Positions 8,780-17,292 of a DNA stretch of 64,000 bases are shown here, in pieces. The translations under genes and the position numbers were made by a program. The stretch is taken from assembly GCA_021199795.1 (NCBI GenBank), contig JAJQHJ010000016.1, forward strand, positions 53,335 through 117,334, given 5' to 3'. A model generated the notes under the pieces. That model was not told the DNA's origin. It worked only from the letters and a program-made list of their open reading frames with translations, and did not search any database. Numbering within the stretch: the first letter of the stretch is position 1; every line of letters starts with the position of its first letter. The DNA is from Oscillospiraceae bacterium (GTDB lineage Bacteria; Bacillota; Clostridia; Oscillospirales; Ruminococcaceae).

Positions 8780-10572
8780 GTTCTCATACCTCCTTTATTG
8801 AGCTTCTTCTTAAGTGAAAGCCGGTAGGACGGCGAGAAAGCGTGACCTTCCTCGAACTCTCCCATATCGTTGTCGCCGGTCATTTCAACTATTGTTTCAA
8901 CATCAGGAATTATGACCCTGACGGAAGTGGCGTTAGGTACATCCACTATCCTGCACTTGTAGTTGAAGTCGACAGTTTCACACTCGGTTTCGCTCTCGCA
9001 GATAAGCTTAAGCTTTGTCATATCCGACTGATATTCGGTTGTGCCGAACGCGCCGGTGAAGTACTCGTCAAACGTTACCTCGTGGTCGCCGACATCGTTC
9101 AAGATATTTCTCTCGATGATGATTTCGCCTGTTCCACGCTTGAATGTGAACTTGGACTGAAGCTCCATCGTAAAGTCAGAGAACTTGATTTCAACCGGTG
9201 TTGTCGTGATGACTGTGTCCTCGCCCTCTTTTGACCAGGATGCCTTGCAGCGGGCGAGTGCCAGGTCAATCTCTTCACTTCCGCAGGAAACTTTCAGGGA
9301 CTTGACGGTTCCTGCACCTGCATAGTGGGTGAAGTAGCCGGCGCGGTAGTTAGCCTGGATGAGATAGGGGTAGGATGCGTCGTAGACGTGGTCTGTTCCG
9401 ATGCCACACTTCCAGTCGAGCTGGGCGACATACGGACGCAGGTCTATCATGGCTCCGCCCTGATTGAAGTCGAGGCAGGCTCTCATATACGGGTCGCAAT
9501 ACCAGAAGTACTGCTTCTGCGAACCGTAGAGAATGTCTTTCCAGAGAGCGACCTCCGGCTCATCGTAGCTCTTGACTGAGCGGTAGTAGTCGGCGAACTC
9601 AGCCATCGTCATGTCGTCGCACTTGCCCTCTTTTTTGAGCTTGCCATAATAAGCCATTCCGTCCTCATAGGACTTCTTCAAGAGTTCATAAGGTGCTTCC
9701 CATCTTCCGGCTTTATTGAGCCATCCGGGTCCGACGAAGACCATGTTGTAAGCTAAGCCATTATTATACTTTCCAAGGTGTCTGTACTGATCTACAAGAT
9801 TGAAGAAGTACGGAAGCTCGTTGTCCTTATAAACCAAGCCTCTTAAGACATTCTGCGGATGGGTTCCGAAATTGGAGCCATTGCCATCGAAGCAGGCGAT
9901 GAGGTCTCTTGACAAGTGAGGAATCGCAACGATTCCGCTGTCGTCCTCCTTACTCATTGCAGGGCAATGGGTGTTGTGCTTCGAGGGAATCCAGGGTGTC
10001 CACGGTCCGCCATCCATGAATGTATACCAACTGTTATTGCAGGTATGATAGGCTTTCGGACCCTCTTCCCAGCAAGTGGCTACTGCACAGGTGACAGATG
10101 GGTACTTCTCCTTGATGTAGTTGATGCAGAATGCATCAAGATAGTAGGAGCCGGTCGACTGCGGATAGAACCCAAATTTCTCATAGAATAAGGAGAAGCA
10201 GTCGTCGATTATCGCCATCTTGTCCTCTTCCGAGAACATCCAGATGCAGAAGTCCTTGGTCTTGTACTTTTCCTTGAACTGCTTGCAGGGAAGACCCAGG
10301 AGGCTCAAGGCGATTTCGTCGCCATAAACCTCATGGTCATGCTTCGCCATGTCGACAATTATGTCGTTGAAGAGCGATGCATAGGTTATCTGAATTGTGG
10401 TTTTCAAACCGTTTGCGTGTGCGGTTTCCTGCTGGAAAACGAATATGTCAAGCGACTCATCGTGCAAATCATCCGCACCGACATTTTCTTTCTTTCCTCT
10501 GCCTGTAACTTTCTCCGCGTATTCGGGAGAAAGCTCAGGGCGGTGGATTATATTTACTATGAACTTATCCAT
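8752..10572 (-). CDS. Unrecognised carbohydrate-operon protein, predicted barrel plus beta-sandwich
   Basis: This 606-residue protein lacks a signal peptide and is presumably cytosolic. The N-terminal 380 residues look like a glycoside hydrolase/deacetylase-type alpha/beta barrel: they open with FIVNIIHRPELS, contain HANGLKTT and many aromatic residues (SWYTFMDGGPWTPW). The C-terminal 200 residues appear all-beta, resembling the sandwich found at the end of GH38- or GH57-related proteins. I cannot assign a family or a reaction. It sits between the transporter ATPase gene (15 bases upstream) and the zinc ribbon gene (28-base overlap), so a role in handling imported oligosaccharides is likely but inferred. 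Confidence 0.65.
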   Translation of the reverse strand: MDKFIVNIIHRPELSPEYAEKVTGRGKKENVGADDLHDESLDIFVFQQETAHANGLKTTIQITYASLFNDIIVDMAKHDHEVYGDEIALSLLGLPCKQFKEKYKTKDFCIWMFSEEDKMAIIDDCFSLFYEKFGFYPQSTGSYYLDAFCINYIKEKYPSVTCAVATCWEEGPKAYHTCNNSWYTFMDGGPWTPWIPSKHNTHCPAMSKEDDSGIVAIPHLSRDLIACFDGNGSNFGTHPQNVLRGLVYKDNELPYFFNLVDQYRHLGKYNNGLAYNMVFVGPGWLNKAGRWEAPYELLKKSYEDGMAYYGKLKKEGKCDDMTMAEFADYYRSVKSYDEPEVALWKDILYGSQKQYFWYCDPYMRACLDFNQGGAMIDLRPYVAQLDWKCGIGTDHVYDASYPYLIQANYRAGYFTHYAGAGTVKSLKVSCGSEEIDLALARCKASWSKEGEDTVITTTPVEIKFSDFTMELQSKFTFKRGTGEIIIERNILNDVGDHEVTFDEYFTGAFGTTEYQSDMTKLKLICESETECETVDFNYKCRIVDVPNATSVRVIIPDVETIVEMTGDNDMGEFEEGHAFSPSYRLSLKKKLNKGGMRTCLKLQKAD

Positions 10573-10587
10573 CGATTACACTCCAGT

Positions 10588-11715
10588 TCAATCTGCCAAG
10601 AGATTTCTCTCGGTTTCAGGGTCGAATAGATGCATTGCGGCACCGCCAAATGTGAGGGTGACTTCATTTCCCGCAGTGAGAGCTGCGCGCTGCTCATGGC
10701 TCAGGTTGAGCGTCGGGAATCTTACGATGCACTCGGATCCGTCCGGGCAGGTTGTGTGGAGGTGGAACTCACTTCCCATCATTTCGTTTACAACGATGGT
10801 TGCGGTGAATGAATCGTTGGAGCCGGGAGTTCCCTGGGTGATATGCTCAGGTCTTACGCCCAACACAATGCTCTGTGAACCTATTCCCTTGGCTCTGAGA
10901 CCAGCTGCTTTCTGCTCGCTTACTTTCATCTTGGTTCCGAACGGAGTGACATAGTAGTCATTGCCATCCTTGACGAGCTCGGTCTTGTAGAAGTTCATCT
11001 GGGGAGCTCCGATGAAGCCTGCGACAAAGAGGTTCACAGGCATGTCGAAGACCTCTTCAGGTGTTCCGACCTGCTGGATGAAGCCATCTTTCATGATGAC
11101 TATTCTGTCGCCCAAGGTCATAGCCTCGGTCTGATCATGGGTTACATAGATGAATGTCGAATTGATTCTCTTACGAAGAAGAATGATTTCAGCTCTCATC
11201 TGGTTACGGAGCTTTGCATCGAGGTTGGAAAGCGGCTCATCCATGAGGAGTACTTTCGCGTCTCTGACCATTGCTCTGCCTATTGCAACTCTCTGTCTCT
11301 GACCGCCTGAAAGAGCACGGGGCTTTCTCATAAGGTAGTCGGTGATGCCTAAGATTTCTGCAACCTCGGTGACCTTATTATAGACGGTGTCATTATCGAC
11401 TTTCTTCAATCTCAGCGGGAAAGCAATGTTCTCGAAGACTGTGAGGTGCGGGTAAAGTGCATAGTTCTGGAATACCATTGCTATGTCACGGTCACGAGGC
11501 TCAAGGTCATTGACGACGGTTCCGTCAATCTCTATTGTTCCCTCGGAGATATCCTCAAGACCTGCTATCATTCTTAAAGTAGTGGACTTTCCGCAGCCGG
11601 ATGGTCCTACGAATACGACAAATTCCTGGTCAGCGATGTCAAGATTGAAGTCCTGAACTGCGACGACATTCTTGTCGTAAATCTTTTTAACATTTGTAAG
11701 TTTGACTGTTGCCAT
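10588..11715 (-). CDS. msmX: MsmX/MalK-type sugar ABC transporter ATPase
   Basis: This 375-residue subunit powers uptake of oligosaccharides. It shows Walker A GPSGCGKST (37-45), the Q-loop in VFQNYALYP, the signature LSGGQ (135-139), Walker B VLLMDE (155-160) and the H-loop VTHDQTEA. A C-terminal regulatory OB/TOBE-like domain is present from about residue 240, as in MalK, UgpC and MsmX. GGAGG precedes the ATG. The gene lies 15 bases after the second permease. In Firmicutes one such ATPase often serves several sugar importers, so it may also work with other permeases in the genome. Confidence 0.95.
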   Translation of the reverse strand: MATVKLTNVKKIYDKNVVAVQDFNLDIADQEFVVFVGPSGCGKSTTLRMIAGLEDISEGTIEIDGTVVNDLEPRDRDIAMVFQNYALYPHLTVFENIAFPLRLKKVDNDTVYNKVTEVAEILGITDYLMRKPRALSGGQRQRVAIGRAMVRDAKVLLMDEPLSNLDAKLRNQMRAEIILLRKRINSTFIYVTHDQTEAMTLGDRIVIMKDGFIQQVGTPEEVFDMPVNLFVAGFIGAPQMNFYKTELVKDGNDYYVTPFGTKMKVSEQKAAGLRAKGIGSQSIVLGVRPEHITQGTPGSNDSFTATIVVNEMMGSEFHLHTTCPDGSECIVRFPTLNLSHEQRAALTAGNEVTLTFGGAAMHLFDPETERNLLAD

Positions 11716-11730
11716 ATATCTTCCCTCCTA

Positions 11731-12588
11731 TTATCCTTTGACTGCGCCACCGGTGACGCCCTCAACATAGTATTTCTGCAGGCACATGAACAGAATCGTA
11801 ATCGGAATCGCTATACAAACGCCTCCGGCGCAGAACAGCGTGTAGTTCGAGTTTATCATGTCCTTAGACAGCCACGAATAAAGTCCGACCGCTACGTTAT
11901 AGCCGCTCGACGTGCCGAATGCGATATACGAGGCGAAGATGTAGTCAGCCCAGGGTGCCATGAATGCTGTCAGAATGGTGTAAATCATAATTGGCTTTGA
12001 AAGCGGAAGTATAATCTTGCGCATTACCTGGAATCTGGTTGCGCCGTCAACTCTTGCCGCCTCGTCAAGGCTCTTCGGAATTGTATCGAGGAAGCCCTTG
12101 AATACATAGTAGCCCATACCTGAGGAAGCGAAGTTGACGAGGATAAGTCCGGGAACTGCGCCCTCCTGCGTAAGACCCATGCCCTTTAAGACGTAGTAAA
12201 GGATGATCATCGTCAAGAAGCCTGGGAACATTCCGAGAACCAGTATTGCGTTCATGAGGAACTTTCTGCCCTTGAAGCGAAGTCTCGAAAGAGCGTAAGC
12301 CATCATTGTGACCATGAAAGTCTGCAAAACAGCGTTGCAAGCGGCTATGATGAATGTGTTCTTATACCACTGGAGGAATGAGGTCTGGGTGAACAGGTTT
12401 ATGTAGTTGTCGAAGCCCCACTGCTGAGGGATAACATATCCTACCATCCAGGTGTTTTCAGTACGGAATGACTGGAGGAGTATGAATACAAACGGTATAA
12501 TCCAGATTATTGACATAACAACAAGGATTATGTAGATTGCAGTGTTCGAGAGTATTCTGTTTCTACGGATACTTGAAGCCTTTTTCAT
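11731..12588 (-). CDS. malG: Maltodextrin ABC transporter permease, MalG type
   Basis: The 285-residue inner-membrane protein has six predicted transmembrane segments. It carries the EAA loop that contacts the ATPase (SLDEAARVDGATRFQ...LPLSKP). It forms the translocation channel with the MalF-type partner encoded just upstream; the start ATG overlaps the MalF stop by one base (TAATG), which implies coupled translation. The substrate is inferred from the neighbouring amylase and starch-binding-like protein. Confidence 0.93.
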   Translation of the reverse strand: MKKASSIRRNRILSNTAIYIILVVMSIIWIIPFVFILLQSFRTENTWMVGYVIPQQWGFDNYINLFTQTSFLQWYKNTFIIAACNAVLQTFMVTMMAYALSRLRFKGRKFLMNAILVLGMFPGFLTMIILYYVLKGMGLTQEGAVPGLILVNFASSGMGYYVFKGFLDTIPKSLDEAARVDGATRFQVMRKIILPLSKPIMIYTILTAFMAPWADYIFASYIAFGTSSGYNVAVGLYSWLSKDMINSNYTLFCAGGVCIAIPITILFMCLQKYYVEGVTGGAVKG

Positions 12589-14123
12589 TACTGGAAGTCC
12601 TCCTCATTCTTCATAGACGGCAAGACGTTGTATACAATCAGCGAGATTACCGCCACGACTACGAATACCATGATACCGATGACTGCCGCTGTCTTGTAGT
12701 CGTTGTTAGTTACGGTCAGTCTGTAGAGCCATGTGATCAACAGGTCGGTCTTTCCTGCACTGTCTGAGAGAGTGTAGGGCGCGCCGCCGGTCAGAAGATA
12801 GATGACGTTGAAGTTGTTCATGTTGCTAGTGAAGCTAGTCAGGAGATACGGTCCCGTTACGAAGAACATGTAAGGAAGAGTGATCTTGAAGTACTGCTGA
12901 ACCGGGTTTGCACCGTCGATTCTTGCAGACTCATAGAGGTCAGACGGGATATTCATGAGAACACCAGTCGTGATAAGCATCAGGTAAGGTACACCGACCC
13001 AGATGTTTATAAGGATTACCATGACTCTTGCCATCGTCGGATCTGTCCAGAACGGAACTGCCGACGAGACAACACCGTTGTTGATGAGGAATCTGTTGAC
13101 AAGACCCTCGTCTGAGAACATCTTGGAAACATAGAGAAGCGAAATGAACTGAGGAATAGCGATTGTGAGTACCAAAATTCCTCTCCAGAGCTTCTTAAGC
13201 TTGATGCCTTTTTTATTGATCATCATTGCAACGAGCATACCAATGAAGTAGTTAGTGAACGTTGCGAAGAATGCCCAGATGAGTGTCCATGAGAGGAGCT
13301 CGCCGAACGTTGCAGAGAACGTCGAGGTTCCGTTGCCCCATGTGAAGAGCTGGTTGAAGTTATCCCATCCTACCCATTCAAACATATTTACAGGAGGAGT
13401 ATGGTTAAAGTCGTAATTAGTGAAAGCTATCATAATCATCAGCACTATCGGGATAACAGTGAAGATTACGATGCCTAAAACAGGAAGTGCCAGAACAGTC
13501 TTGTGGAACTGATCGTCGACTAAGGACTTGAGGTCGTCCTTGCCGGACTTAAGCTTCTTGCCCTTTGCAAGAATAGCCTGAGCTTCCTTGTTTTGCTTGA
13601 CGTTGAGACGCCAGGTATAGATGAAGCAGAAAACGAAGAGTATGGAGAGAACTCCATAAATCAGGATCTGCAAAGTGTTGTCGCCGTAAACGGTGGTTTC
13701 AACCTCCATGTCGATACCGGCAACGGTGGTTGTGACCATCTGTGTTGTGGTTGGGGTGAGATTTTTGAGCGAAAGCTTAGCAATCCAGTGAACGCCCCAC
13801 ACAGCAGTATAGACAATGAATACTACCTCGAACAGGAAGAAGAGTAAGCCTCTCATTACCTGCCCTCTTGCTATTGAGCCGAAGCCCATTACCACGAATG
13901 AAATTCTCGTCTTCCAGTCGCCGTTTTTAAATGTCAGGAAAATATCCTGGAATTCATGTGCAACTGCAAGACCGAAGCTCTTGAATGCTCTTCCTATTGC
14001 GCAGATAAGGTGCCAAAGTTTGTTCGGAATATCAATGATGAAGTTCCAGATGGAAAAGAGCAGTCTCATCGGTTTGCTATAATGCAGATATTTCAGTTCT
14101 TTTGCGGTTATTTTATCAGCCAT
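12588..14123 (-). CDS. malF: Maltodextrin ABC transporter permease, MalF type
   Basis: The 511-residue membrane protein is longer than most sugar permeases (about 300 residues). The first 200 residues add a cytoplasmic stretch and two or three extra membrane segments around a short outside loop, as in several clostridial MalF proteins. The core has six segments and the EAA loop (SARIDGANPVQQYFKITLP). GGAGG is 4 bases before the ATG. An attenuator-like hairpin separates it from the binding protein gene, so permeases are probably made in smaller amounts than the binding protein. Confidence 0.92.
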   Translation of the reverse strand: MADKITAKELKYLHYSKPMRLLFSIWNFIIDIPNKLWHLICAIGRAFKSFGLAVAHEFQDIFLTFKNGDWKTRISFVVMGFGSIARGQVMRGLLFFLFEVVFIVYTAVWGVHWIAKLSLKNLTPTTTQMVTTTVAGIDMEVETTVYGDNTLQILIYGVLSILFVFCFIYTWRLNVKQNKEAQAILAKGKKLKSGKDDLKSLVDDQFHKTVLALPVLGIVIFTVIPIVLMIMIAFTNYDFNHTPPVNMFEWVGWDNFNQLFTWGNGTSTFSATFGELLSWTLIWAFFATFTNYFIGMLVAMMINKKGIKLKKLWRGILVLTIAIPQFISLLYVSKMFSDEGLVNRFLINNGVVSSAVPFWTDPTMARVMVILINIWVGVPYLMLITTGVLMNIPSDLYESARIDGANPVQQYFKITLPYMFFVTGPYLLTSFTSNMNNFNVIYLLTGGAPYTLSDSAGKTDLLITWLYRLTVTNNDYKTAAVIGIMVFVVVAVISLIVYNVLPSMKNEEDFQ

Positions 14124-14210
14124 TTCAATCCTCCTATAGATATTACCCTTACATCAGGCGGGCTGCCCTTTTCCATATGGAATTCCCCGTTTGGAAGTCC
14201 CCTTGGAATG

Positions 14211-14250
14211 AAAAAACAAAAGGAGGTCGGGGATAACCCCCAACTCCCTT
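14211..14250 (-). terminator. Attenuator between binding protein and permease genes
   Basis: On the minus strand a stem formed by GGAGTTGGGG and CCCCGACCTCC is followed by TTTTGTTTTTT. It lies about 40 bases after the binding protein gene and 90 bases before malF, a position where partial termination commonly raises the ratio of binding protein to permease. Confidence 0.7.
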
Positions 14251-14288
14251 CGGTTGATGTTAAGTTAGGTTTTCAGTTATCCTAAAAA

Positions 14289-15944
14289 TCAGTTAGCTAC
14301 AACGGTGATAACAGGAGCATCGCCGGTTGTGTCGAGAGTTACATGGTAAGAACCAGGATCAACAACGATATTGTTGTCTCCGCCCTCAGTTCCTACAGAA
14401 CCATCAGCGAGGTGGCTGTAGCCGATACCAGAAGCATCGTAATCGCCTGCATCCCAAGCACCGTACATAACAACTCTGAATCCGGATTCGCCGGTAACAG
14501 TGATGTCATATTCCCAGATACCAACGTAAGGATCGTCGGACTCAACCTGGTTCTCAGTGAGGAGATATTCGCCGTTCTCGCCACCAGTGCAGCTCCAGCT
14601 TACGTCCATGTCACCAACGATAACCCAGCAAGCTGTGGAAGCACTCGAGAGAATGCTCTCAATACCAGCGGTGTAGGTGTCGAGGATGGACTGGAGGTCG
14701 GAATCAGAAGGATCTGTGGTTCCGAGAGCCTGGATGGAAGCACCGATTGCCTTGGAGGTATCCCACCAAGCGTTCGGATACTGACCCTGAGGAGTTGAAT
14801 ACTCGTTCTGAGCAGAGAGAGCTGCGAGAGCAACATCTTCCTGAACAGCGTCGCTTGCCTGAACAGCTACGTTAGAAGGACCCCAGCCAAGGGTGTCGAA
14901 TCTTTCCTGCTGGCACTCTTCGCTTGAAAGGTAAGCAGCTACTGACTGGCAGTAAGCAGCCTTGGTAGCGTCAGTCTGAGGCTTAACGCCAAGGAGCTTG
15001 TAACCAGAGTAAGAACCTAAGTGATAGGTCTCGCCATCAACGGTGAAGCTCCAGAGGTCGGTGCAGCCGAGGTTATCGCCCAAAGCTTCAGAAGCGGTGG
15101 CGTAGTCCCAAGTACCGGTAACTACTACTGCAGCGTCACTTGAGAAGGAAGCGGCAGAAGAAGAGTTTACGAATACTGAGCTGTTGACGAGTTCAGCCAT
15201 TCCCTTGGCTGCTGCGATACCGGCATCAGAATTGAAAGTATCGGTGTAGCCGGTGAATGTTCCGTCGTCATCAGTTGACCAGTCGGATACGCAACCAGTT
15301 GCGAAGAAGTAGGATGCTGCATACCAACCGGAGTCGGTGAGCTCGAAAGCGATGGTCTTACCAGCTGCAGAAACAGCCTCGATAAGAGCGGTCTGATCTT
15401 CAAGAACGGACTCGTCGGTGATAACGCTCTTGTCATAGTATACGAAGTAGCCGTTATCAGCGGTGAGCGGGAATGCATAGATGGAGCCAGAAACAGTTGC
15501 AGCTGCTACAGAGCCTGCATCGTTCTCTGAAGTGATGGTTTCAGAAAGTGAGCTGGAAACCTGGGTGAGTGCTCCTGCCTGGACAAGTCTTGCAAGCTGG
15601 TCCTGAGCGAAGAAGTAGATGTCTGCGCCGGCGGTAACGTCGGTGATCATGTTGGTTGCGGCCTCGCCCTCACCAACTGCCTCGACGGTGAAGTTGATGG
15701 AAGTGCCGTTAGCTTCGTTATAAGCTGCGAGCTGGGATGTTGTCAGATCAACCGCTGCTTCGGGGCACCATACGGTGATGGAGATTGAGCTGGTATCAAC
15801 ATCAGAACTGCTGTCAGTGTTTGCAGAATTGTCGCTGCCCGAATTGCTTCCGCTATCGCTTGAGGTATCGCCGCAAGCTACGAGGGAAAGGAGCATGATA
15901 GCAGAAAGAAGTACAGCAAGAATTCTGCGCCAATTTGTTTTCAT
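14289..15944 (-). CDS. malE: Maltodextrin-binding lipoprotein with C-terminal starch-binding-like domain
   Basis: The 551-residue protein begins with a lipoprotein signal ending at LVAC (Cys24), followed by a Ser/Asp/Gly-rich linker. Residues 50-430 match an ABC solute-binding protein of the MalE group (SITVWCPEAAVD, MITDVTAGADIYFFAQDQ). Residues 438-551 form an extra all-beta domain whose pattern (VIVGDMDVSW, FRVVMYGAW, GGDNNIVVDPGSYHVTLD) resembles the starch-binding modules of SusE/SusF. This should hold polymer or oligomer near the importer. I start at the ATG at 15944, preceded by GGAGG; an upstream in-frame ATG would bury the signal peptide. First gene of the operon. Confidence 0.9.
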   Translation of the reverse strand: MKTNWRRILAVLLSAIMLLSLVACGDTSSDSGSNSGSDNSANTDSSSDVDTSSISITVWCPEAAVDLTTSQLAAYNEANGTSINFTVEAVGEGEAATNMITDVTAGADIYFFAQDQLARLVQAGALTQVSSSLSETITSENDAGSVAAATVSGSIYAFPLTADNGYFVYYDKSVITDESVLEDQTALIEAVSAAGKTIAFELTDSGWYAASYFFATGCVSDWSTDDDGTFTGYTDTFNSDAGIAAAKGMAELVNSSVFVNSSSAASFSSDAAVVVTGTWDYATASEALGDNLGCTDLWSFTVDGETYHLGSYSGYKLLGVKPQTDATKAAYCQSVAAYLSSEECQQERFDTLGWGPSNVAVQASDAVQEDVALAALSAQNEYSTPQGQYPNAWWDTSKAIGASIQALGTTDPSDSDLQSILDTYTAGIESILSSASTACWVIVGDMDVSWSCTGGENGEYLLTENQVESDDPYVGIWEYDITVTGESGFRVVMYGAWDAGDYDASGIGYSHLADGSVGTEGGDNNIVVDPGSYHVTLDTTGDAPVITVVAN

Positions 15945-15980
15945 GGTAGTTTCCTCCTTGGAAAGAGTTATTTTGATATT

Positions 15981-16074
15981 ATGCCCCACAGTCGCAAGTG
16001 ATGTGCAAATATTTAACGGGGCATTTATGTAATTTGCACAAGCCTATTTTATACCTTTTGTACGAAAATGTCAA
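15981..16074 (-). promoter_or_regulatory. Promoter, operator-like repeat and leader hairpin of the maltodextrin operon
   Basis: TTGACA (16069-16074) and TAAAAT (16046-16051) are 17 bases apart on the minus strand. Downstream an inverted repeat ATTTGCAC (16032-16039)/GTGCAAAT (16003-16010) overlaps the likely start of transcription. A second inverted repeat, ATGCCCC/GGGGCAT (15981-15987 and 16018-16024), could fold the leader. No regulator gene is nearby; a LacI-type regulator is a guess from the TTGCA content. Confidence 0.6.
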
Positions 16075-16155
16075 CACAAAAACCGAAATTTTATTGAGAA
16101 TTTTTACAAATCCAACACGAATTCCGCGTAGAACGGCTTGTGAAGCGGGTTTAGC

Positions 16156-17289
16156 TCATACTGCCTCTGAAAAATTTTTAAATTCCTCCAAAGCCGGCAG
16201 AGCGTTGCCCTCGTAATCAAACAGACACTGGTTTGCCCATTCGTTGCCGTCTGTCTTGTCTTCCTCGTGGATATACTTCCTGGCTCCCAGGCTTGCCCAG
16301 GTGCCTTTTGGGCTCGGGAGCCATGCGGGCTCCCAATAGTATATTCCGGCGAAATTCTTCACCTCCGGGAGGAGTGCGAGAAGCTTATGAATAAACTGCT
16401 TCTGCCCATCTATGCTGATTGGGTATGGCAGAGGCTGTCCCTCCTCCGGAACATAGCTGTGATCTATCACCAGGTGCTGACACTCGCCGGACTTGTCGAA
16501 ATGATCGAGTGTGAACGCATAGGAGGTCTTGGCAATGTAGAGTTCCTTGTTGTAACGCTCCGCCATGTCGTTCATGTTGGCGATCAGTTCATCAAAGCCA
16601 TGGTGCCAGTAGGGGTAATAGCTGAAGCCTATAGTATCGAAATCCAGGTTGCGGGAGACCATGTTGTCAAAGAATTCACGGTATCTCGGGTTGTCAAAGC
16701 TCCGCTCAAGGTGGATAATGATTTTTGCATTGGTCGTGTTTCTGACTCCCTCCACTCCGGCTTTTAAGAGCTCATAGAGATTGTCATAGCCGTCGTGGCA
16801 GCCCTTTTCCTCGTTCCAGGTGAGTCTGCCGTATTCCCAGAGCATACCTCCGGTTATTTCATTTCCAACCTGAACCATGTCCGGCTCGCAGCCGTTTGCT
16901 TTTAAGTGCTCGATTACCTCCATGGTATAGTTATGGACGGCTGTTTTGAGCTCTTCAAAGCTCAAGCCTTTCCAAGCCTTGGGGATGGTCTGCTTCGACG
17001 GATCACACCAGAAATCGCTGTAGTGGATGTCTAAAAGGAAGCTCATCCCGGCGGCTTTTACTCGCTTGGCAAGCGAAGTAACCCTCGGCAGGTCGCAGGT
17101 TCCCGCGCCGTAGGTCTCACCGTTTTCATCAAAAGGATTATGCCAGAGGCGGAGTCTTATAGAATTCACGCCATAGCTTCCGAGAATTGCGATCAGGTCG
17201 CCCTCATTGCCGTTATCGTAGAACTTTATTCCCTCTTCTTCAAGATCGTAGAGGGTTGAAATATCCATACCAACTTGATATTTACTCAT
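16156..17289 (-). CDS. Cytosolic GH53 galactanase-like protein lacking the nucleophile
   Basis: The 377-residue protein aligns over its full length with endo-beta-1,4-galactanases of family GH53 (GMDISTLYDLEEEG, IRLRLWHNP, HYSDFWCDPSKQ, SYYPYWHHG). The acid/base Glu is present in VGNE (Glu144). At the nucleophile position, where the paralogue encoded just upstream has VMEYSY, this protein has IAKTSY: Lys254, codon AAG at 16528-16530. Glu to Lys here should abolish retaining hydrolysis. No signal peptide is seen. The start is 3 bases after the upstream gene, whose last codons supply the ribosome-binding site. It may bind galacto-oligosaccharides, or be decaying, or carry a sequence error; the rest of the frame is intact. 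Confidence 0.85.
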   Translation of the reverse strand: MSKYQVGMDISTLYDLEEEGIKFYDNGNEGDLIAILGSYGVNSIRLRLWHNPFDENGETYGAGTCDLPRVTSLAKRVKAAGMSFLLDIHYSDFWCDPSKQTIPKAWKGLSFEELKTAVHNYTMEVIEHLKANGCEPDMVQVGNEITGGMLWEYGRLTWNEEKGCHDGYDNLYELLKAGVEGVRNTTNAKIIIHLERSFDNPRYREFFDNMVSRNLDFDTIGFSYYPYWHHGFDELIANMNDMAERYNKELYIAKTSYAFTLDHFDKSGECQHLVIDHSYVPEEGQPLPYPISIDGQKQFIHKLLALLPEVKNFAGIYYWEPAWLPSPKGTWASLGARKYIHEEDKTDGNEWANQCLFDYEGNALPALEEFKNFSEAV

Positions 17290-17292
17290 GGC

